Assembly (NCBI GenBank): GCA_035513345.1 | Contig: DATKCF010000156.1 | Location: 1 to 6,294, forward strand | DNA: 6,294 nucleotides | Source: DATKCF01 sp035513345 | Lineage (GTDB): Bacteria; Gemmatimonadota; Gemmatimonadetes; Longimicrobiales; RSA9 | Reading direction: 5' to 3' | Shown: positions 1-3,844 of the stretch, in pieces | Layout: the number at the start of each line of letters is the position of its first letter | Position numbering within the stretch: position 1 is the stretch's first letter | Position numbers and translations under genes: made by a program | The notes under the pieces: generated by a model | What the model saw: the letters and a program-made list of their open reading frames with translations, nothing else | Databases searched by the model: none | Told to the model about the DNA's origin: nothing

Positions 1-79
1 CCTGAGATTTCTCCTGGCCAGACCTCCCGCGTGTCTTTTACACGACCCTGTCAGCCCTGAAGAGAGCGACGTCCGATAA
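1..79 (+). other. Tail of an upstream integron cassette, possible partial CDS end
   Basis: This short stretch precedes the first attC core and should be the end of the preceding cassette. Two plus-strand frames are open from the window edge. Frame 1 ends at TGA 58-60 and reads PEISPGQTSRVSFTRPCQP. Frame 2 ends at TAA 77-79, inside the attC core CGATAAC, and its last residues are SPEESDVR. A stop inside the core is also seen for the gene ending at 2876, which favours frame 2, but the frame 1 peptide looks as protein-like. Too little sequence is present to choose a frame or name a product. Confidence 0.3.
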
Positions 80-180
80 CGTGCCACTCACGCCTGCGGC
101 CTTCCGTTCGCTGCGCTCACTCCAGGACATTTCGCTCCGCGGTGCTGCGCGAAACGTCGTGAGTGGCCTCTTCGTTAGCC
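74..180 (+). repeat. Integron attC recombination site 1
   Basis: This looks like a complete attC site of 107 bp. The left core is CGATAAC (74-80) and the right core is GTTAGCC (174-180), which fits the GTTRRRY consensus. Just inside them GCCACTCACG (83-92) is perfectly complementary to CGTGAGTGGC (158-167), giving a 10-bp stem that corresponds to the inner L boxes. The spacers are uneven, 2 and 6 nt, which is less regular than in textbook sites. The central part (93-157) is GC-rich with imperfect self-complementarity, as expected of a variable terminal structure. Integrase would cut between G174 and T175, so cassette 1 begins at 175. The left and right cores come from different cassettes, so their incomplete match is normal. 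Confidence 0.78.
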
Positions 181-202
181 GCCATGGTTTCCTTTCTCAC
201 GT

Positions 203-208
203 GAGAGG
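203..208 (+). promoter_or_regulatory. Ribosome binding site deciding the start of the cassette 1 gene
   Basis: GAGAGG lies 6 nt upstream of GTG 215. The alternative TTG at 209 would leave no spacer, so this site favours the GTG. Cassettes often carry their own ribosome binding site because they lack a promoter. Confidence 0.6.
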
Positions 209-214
209 TTGGAC

Positions 215-1033
215 GTGTTCGAGACTGCGCCTCTCCTTCGCCCTCTGCACAACCAGCTCATCTCGCTTCTGGAAGGGCTGAGCCGTGAGCAGTGGTTACG
301 TCCAACTCTCGCGAAGCAGTGGCGGGTGAGGGACATTGTTGCTCATCTGATCGACACGGATCTGCGGCGGATTTCTGCCCAGCGAGATGGCTACCATGGC
401 CCTCCTCCCTCGGAGCCAATCGACTCCTACGGGAATCTCGTCGCTTTTCTGAATGAGCTGAACCGGGTCTGGGTGCGGGCGTACGAGCGCCTGAGCACGC
501 AGGTGCTCCTGGATTTGGTTCGGCAGAGCGGGAGTGAGTGCGCTCAGGTACTTGAGGCGGTCGATCCCTTGAGCCGCGCGATGTATCCCGTTGCCTGGGC
601 TAATGAGCAGGAGTCTCTGGCGTGGATGGATGTGGGAAGGGTGTTCACGGAGAAGTGGCACCACCAGCAGCAGATCCGGGATGCAGTTGGAGCTCCGCTG
701 CTGTTGGAGGAGAGATGGACGCGGCCGCTGTTCGAGTTGTCGGTTCGTGCGCTTCCTCGTGCGTATGCCGATATGTCCGCTCCTGATGGGACGGTGGTCG
801 GCTTGATCATCGAAGGTGAGGGTGGAGGTAATTGGTTGCTGTCCTCTACGGGTACTCGCTGGGAGTTGAGTGCAGGTGTGGGAGCACCCGACACTACGGT
901 TCGCATGACCACGGATCAGGCGTGGCGGCTCCTTTACAATGCACTATCTCCTGATCAGGTAGCGCATATCCAAGTGGAAGGGGACAAGCGGTGGGTGAAG
1001 CCGCTTCTCGGTGCCCGGTCGGTGATGGTGTAG
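215..1033 (+). CDS. Maleylpyruvate isomerase family (DinB-fold) mycothiol-dependent-like protein
   Basis: The product is 272 residues long, with the layout of the mycothiol-dependent maleylpyruvate isomerase (MDMPI) family. An N-terminal DinB-like four-helix domain (about 1-165) is followed by a smaller C-terminal alpha/beta domain (about 185-270) resembling the SCP2-like part of that family. His44 in the motif VRDIVAHL, plus Glu146 and His150 in the segment FTEKWHHQQQ, reproduce the His / Glu-x3-His metal triad known for MDMPI. Such enzymes use a low-molecular-weight thiol for isomerisation or S-transfer in the cytoplasm. The true substrate here is unknown, and non-actinobacterial members may use another thiol. 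I chose GTG 215 because GAGAGG (203-208) sits 6 nt upstream. The in-frame TTG 209 directly abuts that site. It is the only gene of cassette 1. Family assignment is fairly secure; the specific reaction is not. Confidence 0.82.
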   Translation: MFETAPLLRPLHNQLISLLEGLSREQWLRPTLAKQWRVRDIVAHLIDTDLRRISAQRDGYHGPPPSEPIDSYGNLVAFLNELNRVWVRAYERLSTQVLLDLVRQSGSECAQVLEAVDPLSRAMYPVAWANEQESLAWMDVGRVFTEKWHHQQQIRDAVGAPLLLEERWTRPLFELSVRALPRAYADMSAPDGTVVGLIIEGEGGGNWLLSSTGTRWELSAGVGAPDTTVRMTTDQAWRLLYNALSPDQVAHIQVEGDKRWVKPLLGARSVMV

Positions 1034-1054
1034 GTACCGGACGGAAACCACGGC

Positions 1055-1167
1055 GTATAACATCCGGTGAGCGCCTCCGCGGCTACGCCGCTCCGGCCCT
1101 TCGGGACACCGAATCCTCAGCGCCGCGTTGCGGCGCCTCCGGTTCGGCACGCTGTTAATCGTTATGC
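1055..1167 (+). repeat. Integron attC recombination site 2
   Basis: This is a second attC site, 113 bp long, between cassettes 1 and 2. The left core GTATAAC (1055-1061) and right core GTTATGC (1161-1167) are complementary at 6 of 7 positions. Inside them AGCG (1070-1073) can pair with CGCT (1150-1153). The central region contains two perfect small hairpins: GCGGC-TAC-GCCGC (1079-1091) and GCGCCGC-GTT-GCGGCGC (1120-1136). Predicted cleavage is between G1161 and T1162. The motif CTCCG plus a GC hairpin also occurs in the half-site at 2871, which suggests related attC sequences in one array. Confidence 0.78.
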
Positions 1168-1297
1168 GCAATTGGCCTTGGGGCTGTTCGAAATGGATCT
1201 GAACGTTGGGCGGCACGGATTGTCCGGGTTGACCGTCTCGCTCCGCTTGTAGGGTGAGGCATCCGCCTGACTCAGTTCTCGTGACACGGAGATTGCT
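1168..1297 (+). other. Leader region of cassette 2, possible C-terminal gene remnant
   Basis: This stretch lies between attC site 2 and the serine hydrolase gene. The frame ending at TAG 1250-1252 reads QLALGLFEMDLNVGRHG and then ends in LTVSLRL. A short version could start at ATG 1193 (19 residues). The alternating hydrophobic ending resembles the last strand of an outer-membrane barrel protein, but no ribosome binding site or full gene is present. A weak promoter-like pair, TTGACC (1229-1234) and TAGGGT (1250-1255) with a 15-nt spacer, overlaps it. Neither interpretation is strong. Confidence 0.25.
1288..1291 (+). promoter_or_regulatory. Ribosome binding site supporting a TTG start
   Basis: GGAG is placed 6 nt before TTG 1298. 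No ATG or GTG gives a full signal peptide with comparable spacing. The next in-frame ATG (1316) would remove the positively charged N-terminus of the leader. Confidence 0.6.
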
Positions 1298-2386
1298 TTG
1301 AGATTGCCCGCGTTGATGCTCCTGATCCTCCCCATGGTTTCCTGCGCACCAGCGCGGCATAGCTCCTCTCCGACGGAGCCTGCCTACGATTTGCCGGCGT
1401 TCGCGCGGGCACTCGACTCGCTGCGTACGGCCGCGCGGATTCCCGGGCTGTCTGCCGCAGTAGTCAAAGACGGAGAGGTCATCTTCGCCCGTGGCTTCGG
1501 ATACGCCGACCTGGAGCGGCAGATTCCCGCGACACCGGAGACCCCGTACGATATCGCCTCGGTCACCAAGCCCATCTCGGCCGTTGTCGCCCTGAGGCTG
1601 GTGGAGGATGGTCTGCTCGACCTCGACCGTCCCATCGCGAAATACAGCGAATGGGCAGATTTCTGCAGGGATTTCAGCGAGCAGCCCTCGATCTTCGCCC
1701 GGGGGCTGCGCTGTGAATCTCCGCAGCACTCGCTCCGCCACCTGCTGACGCACACCGCCATCGGCCGTCCCGGGACGCAGTTCTCCTACAATTCCATACT
1801 GTATTCGTGGGCCTCGCGGCCCATGATGGACGCCGCCGGCAGGTCGTTCTCCCGCCTGGTAGAGCAGCATGTCTTCCAGCCTGCGGGAATGGCGCGGTCC
1901 GCACGAACCTATCGCGACCTGCCACTGCGTGAAGACCTGGCCACGGCGATTGGCATCCCGTACCACGTCGACAGCACCGGAATGATGGTGCGTTCACCCG
2001 AGAAGGGGCCGCAGGGCGACGGTGCCGCCGGCGGGGTGATCTCCACGGTTCTGGACCTGGCCCGGTTCGATGTCGCGCTGGATCGGGGCGAGCTGATCTC
2101 GCCCGCGTCGTACACGGCCATGATGAGACCCATGCGCTCGCACACCGGCGAGTCTCTGCCCTACAGCGTCGGCTGGTTTGCCCAGCGGTACGCAGGTCAT
2201 GAGCTCCGCTGGCACTCGGGCTGGTGGCCCGACGCGTATTCGGCGTTGTACCTCAAAGTCCCTGACGAGAACCTGACGCTCATTCTGCTCGCAAATAGCG
2301 AAGGCGTCTGGTGGGACAATCCACTTGGTTCTGCACAGGTGCAGCAGTCGAGCTTCGCTCAAGCGTTTTTCCGCGCATTCCTGTAG
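1298..2386 (+). CDS. Serine hydrolase, beta-lactamase/esterase family, predicted lipoprotein
   Basis: The product has 362 residues and belongs to the broad serine beta-lactamase / penicillin-binding-protein-like family (Pfam Beta-lactamase), which includes class C enzymes, D-aminopeptidases and EstB-type esterases. The leader MRLPALMLLILPMVSCAP has a charged start, a hydrophobic core and a lipobox-like MVSC with Cys16, so export and lipid anchoring are likely. Catalytic motif 1 is SVTK (Ser88, Lys91). Motif 2 lies in GTQFSYNS with Tyr164, but the usual YxN reads YNS, so the Asn is displaced. Motif 3 is HSG (306-308), as in many non-beta-lactamase members. Typical family segments LRHLLTH and DGLLDLD are present. 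An esterase or peptidase role is more likely than antibiotic hydrolysis, though this is inference. Start is TTG with GGAG 6 nt upstream. The gene ends 31 bp before the next gene of the same cassette, so the two are probably co-transcribed. Confidence 0.85.
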   Translation: MRLPALMLLILPMVSCAPARHSSSPTEPAYDLPAFARALDSLRTAARIPGLSAAVVKDGEVIFARGFGYADLERQIPATPETPYDIASVTKPISAVVALRLVEDGLLDLDRPIAKYSEWADFCRDFSEQPSIFARGLRCESPQHSLRHLLTHTAIGRPGTQFSYNSILYSWASRPMMDAAGRSFSRLVEQHVFQPAGMARSARTYRDLPLREDLATAIGIPYHVDSTGMMVRSPEKGPQGDGAAGGVISTVLDLARFDVALDRGELISPASYTAMMRPMRSHTGESLPYSVGWFAQRYAGHELRWHSGWWPDAYSALYLKVPDENLTLILLANSEGVWWDNPLGSAQVQQSSFAQAFFRAFL

Positions 2387-2407
2387 CGCCGCCCAAGGAA
2401 TCAACCA

Positions 2408-2455
2408 ATGGCCATGCATGAGGGCATATCTCGCGCGCATCGAAGGGGGGCATAA
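2408..2455 (+). CDS. Possible 15-residue upstream ORF overlapping the DinB gene start
   Basis: An ATG at 2408 follows AAGGAA (2395-2400) by 7 nt, the best-placed ribosome binding site in this gap. It opens only 15 codons (MAMHEGISRAHRRGA) and stops at TAA 2453-2455, overlapping the start of the next gene in a different frame. It could be a coupling or leader ORF, or a chance reading. The peptide itself has no recognisable features. Confidence 0.25.
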   Translation: MAMHEGISRAHRRGA

Positions 2456-2876
2456 CCGAATCAGAACCCTCGCAGCCGATGTCGACGCCGCACTTCAGGA
2501 AGTGGGCGGGGTCTGCGGTGACTGGAGTGTCCGGCAACTCCTCGCCCACATGGAAGCCTGGAATGTGGAGATTCTGGACAACCTCCGACAGCTGAAGGCG
2601 GGAGCGCAGGAAGTTCCGGAACACGACGTTGACGACTTCAATCGTCGTGCGGTCGAGGAACGGAAGGACTGGCCGTGGGCTAAAGTCCTGCAGTGTTTGC
2701 GCGAATCGCAAAGGGCGTTGCAGAAACACTTGCAGGACTGCGCAGCAGAGGGTTGGGAGCTATCCGCCGCAGAGCGAGAGTGGGTGGAAGTCTTGGTATC
2801 ACACGACGAACATCATGGTGCGCAGCTAAATGATTGGCTGGCGAGCCAGGCGCCTGGAAAGAGCCACGGCGCCTAA
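2418..2876 (+). CDS. DinB-like (DinB_2-type) metal-dependent protein
   Basis: The product has 152 residues, the usual size of a single-domain DinB-like four-helix bundle. His44 in SVRQLLAHMEAW and His129 and His133 in VSHDEHHGAQL form the expected three-His metal site (His ... His-x3-His). Relatives are often thiol-dependent S-transferases or detoxifying enzymes; no substrate can be inferred. ATG 2418 is chosen because the protein then begins MRAYLARIEGGHNRI, which fits helix 1 of the fold. Its AAGGA site is 18 nt away, which is poor spacing, and translation may instead be coupled to the serine hydrolase gene 31 bp upstream or to a short ORF at 2408. The frame stays open upstream to 2325, but that would overlap the previous gene by about 60 bp. 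TAA 2874-2876 lies within the attC core GCCTAAC, a common cassette arrangement. It shares no obvious close similarity with the larger DinB-fold protein of cassette 1. Confidence 0.8.
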   Translation: MRAYLARIEGGHNRIRTLAADVDAALQEVGGVCGDWSVRQLLAHMEAWNVEILDNLRQLKAGAQEVPEHDVDDFNRRAVEERKDWPWAKVLQCLRESQRALQKHLQDCAAEGWELSAAEREWVEVLVSHDEHHGAQLNDWLASQAPGKSHGA

Positions 2877-2911
2877 CAATCGTCTGGCGCCTCCGCTCGC
2901 TTTGCGAGCTC
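2871..2911 (+). repeat. Left half of a third attC site, truncated
   Basis: The left core GCCTAAC (2871-2877) is a textbook consensus match. After it come a putative inner box (CGTCTGGCGCC, 2881-2891) and a central hairpin GCTCGC-TTT-GCGAGC (2895-2909) followed by CTCCGG. The complementary right inner box and a GTTRRRY core do not follow. Instead the sequence turns into a fragment of an HD-domain gene at or just after CGGAGAAC (2912-2919). The site therefore appears to have lost its right half through a rearrangement. Candidate distant right cores at 3104 and 3163 were examined and are unconvincing. Confidence 0.65.
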
Positions 2912-3081
2912 CGGAGAACCCGGCCAAGAGGGATCTCGAGCAGCTCCTCCTGCCCCTCCCCGACCGCCTGCGGATGTCGATCCTGGAGCTCTGGGATGAA
3001 TACGAGGCTGCGTCATCACCGGAGGCTCGTGTCGCCAAGGCTCTCGACAAGCTCGAGACGATCATGCAGCACAACCAGGGA
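2912..3081 (+). pseudogene. Fragment of a second HD-domain hydrolase gene
   Basis: The frame encodes ENPAKRDLEQLLLPLPDRLR and continues to METIMQHNQG-type sequence (its own version reads LETIMQHNQG), matching residues about 91-145 of the intact HD protein that follows. Nucleotides 2929-3081 match 3471-3623 over 153 bp with six differences. Five are third-position silent changes and one gives Gln for Glu. Similarity may extend back to CGGAGAAC at 2912 with a 3-bp length difference. The fragment lacks the start, the metal-binding His and HD motifs, and the C-terminal end, so it cannot be functional. The frame continues as unrelated sequence to about 3183. The silent bias says it came from an allele that had been under selection, not from a recent copy of its neighbour. 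Confidence 0.8.
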
Positions 3082-3188
3082 GGCGTCAGTCTGAGACGGG
3101 CCGTTCACCGGACACGAGTAGAGCCGTGCTTCGTTCCGGCACTTCGAGCATCACTTCCGCCAGTTCGGCGGGTAAGGGCCTAGACAGC

Positions 3189-3758
3189 GTGGATACGCGG
3201 GAGCTGGCCGGAACGCTGGATTTTCTTCGTGCTGCGGAGCAGTTGAAGAACGTCACGCGTACTTCGTGGACGTCGGCCGGTCACCAGGAGAGTGTCGCCG
3301 AGCACACGTGGCGCCTCTGCCTGATGGCTCTGGTCTTCGAGAGCGAGTTCCCGTCCCTCGACTTCGCCCGCCTGATCCGGATGTGCGTCATCCATGATCT
3401 GGGTGAAGCGATCCACGGCGACATCTCCGCGGTGCTGCAGGGTGACTCGGACAAGGCGGAGAACGAGCGCAGGGATCTCGAGGAGCTCCTCCTGCCGCTC
3501 CCCGACCGCCTTCGGATGTCGATCCTGGAGCTCTGGGACGAATACGAGGCTGCGTCGTCACCGGAGGCTCGTGTCGCCAAGGCTCTCGACAAGCTCGAGA
3601 CCATCATGCAGCACAACCAGGGAAAGAACCCGCCGGACTTCGACTATGCCTTCAATCTGGAATACGGCAGGAAGCATACGTCGGATCATCCGCTGATCGT
3701 CGCCATCCGGGAGATCCTGGATCAGGAAACGGCACGGCGCGCGGGGAAGCGGAAGTGA
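3189..3758 (+). CDS. HD-domain hydrolase, HDDC2/YfbR-like 5'-deoxynucleotidase family
   Basis: The product has 189 residues. Members of this HD family (E. coli YfbR, human HDDC2) are metal-dependent 5'-nucleotidases acting on deoxynucleoside monophosphates in the cytoplasm. Numbered from GTG 3189, the motif HQESVAEHTW supplies His39, CVIHDLGE supplies His69-Asp70 and a nearby Glu, and KALDKLE supplies Asp134; together they form the H...HD...D metal site. The N-terminal FLRAAEQLKNVTRTSW and the segment ELWDEYEAASSPEARVAKAL are characteristic of the HDDC2 branch. I prefer GTG 3189, with AAGGG (3174-3178) 10 nt upstream. An upstream GTG at 3126 would add 21 low-complexity Ser/Gly-rich residues with no good ribosome binding site. 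Residues about 95-145 are duplicated at DNA level in the fragment upstream. The gene is not clearly a cassette: no attC follows it. The enzymatic family is well supported; the exact substrate is inferred. Confidence 0.87.
   Translation: MDTRELAGTLDFLRAAEQLKNVTRTSWTSAGHQESVAEHTWRLCLMALVFESEFPSLDFARLIRMCVIHDLGEAIHGDISAVLQGDSDKAENERRDLEELLLPLPDRLRMSILELWDEYEAASSPEARVAKALDKLETIMQHNQGKNPPDFDYAFNLEYGRKHTSDHPLIVAIREILDQETARRAGKRK
3471..3623 (+). repeat. Direct repeat copy within the intact HD gene (partner 2929-3081)
   Basis: This 153-bp segment matches 2929-3081 in the same orientation, 542 bp apart, with 147 identical positions by eye. Such a pair could support homologous recombination that deletes the intervening N-terminal half of the HD gene. 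Sequence flanking the repeat on the right is unrelated in the two places. Confidence 0.9.
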
Positions 3759-3844
3759 CGCGATCGCGGGTGGACGGAGGGTGAGCGCTCCTGGTGCTGC
3801 TGGGCGCGTTCGTCGCGTGAGAATGAATCACGGGCTCTAAGCCG

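Larger units (their letters stand above)
175..1161 (+). mobile_element. Integron gene cassette 1 (DinB/MDMPI-like cargo)
   Basis: This is the segment between the predicted cut points of two attC sites. It holds a single gene that starts 40 bp after the left boundary and ends 21 bp before the next left core, which is the compact layout typical of integron cassettes. No promoter is evident, and transcription probably comes from outside the cassette. The cassette's own attC is at its right end. Its left core GTATAAC matches the complement of the cassette's first bases (GTTAGCC, including the flanking G) at 5 of 7 positions. Sampled sequence is about 55 percent GC, well below the flavoenzyme gene further right. 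Confidence 0.7.
1162..2877 (+). mobile_element. Integron gene cassette 2 (serine hydrolase plus DinB protein), right end damaged
   Basis: The cassette begins at the predicted cut in attC site 2 and runs through two co-directional genes to the left core of a third attC (GCCTAAC, 2871-2877). That core matches the complement of the cassette start (GTTATGC) at 6 of 7 positions, which supports both belonging to one cassette. Two genes in one cassette is less common than one. The right half of its attC is missing, so the true right end cannot be placed and the cassette is probably no longer excisable as a normal unit. The 130 bp before the first gene are discussed separately. Confidence 0.6.

Noticed and set aside
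1229..1255. Promoter for the serine hydrolase gene
   Set aside because: The TTGACC and TAGGGT pair has a 15-nt spacer and a weak minus-10 box. It is not strong enough for a separate feature.
944..1966. Long minus-strand reading frame of about 340 codons across attC site 2 and two genes
   Set aside because: It runs antisense through two well-supported genes and an attC site, is Arg/Gly-rich and has no domain signature.
3082..3169. Possible distant right half of the third attC (GTTCACC at 3104 or GTTCGGC at 3163)
   Set aside because: GTTCGGC matches the complement of GCCTAAC at 6 of 7, and GGCGTCAG with GAGACG near 3083-3098 loosely mirrors the left box. However, neither candidate fits GTTRRRY and the spacing of inner boxes does not work. 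The HD fragment would also have to be an insert in the attC centre.
3126..3188. Upstream GTG start adding 21 residues to the HD protein
   Set aside because: The extension is Ser/Gly-rich, has no good ribosome site and exceeds the usual N-terminus of the family. GTG 3189 has AAGGG 10 nt upstream.
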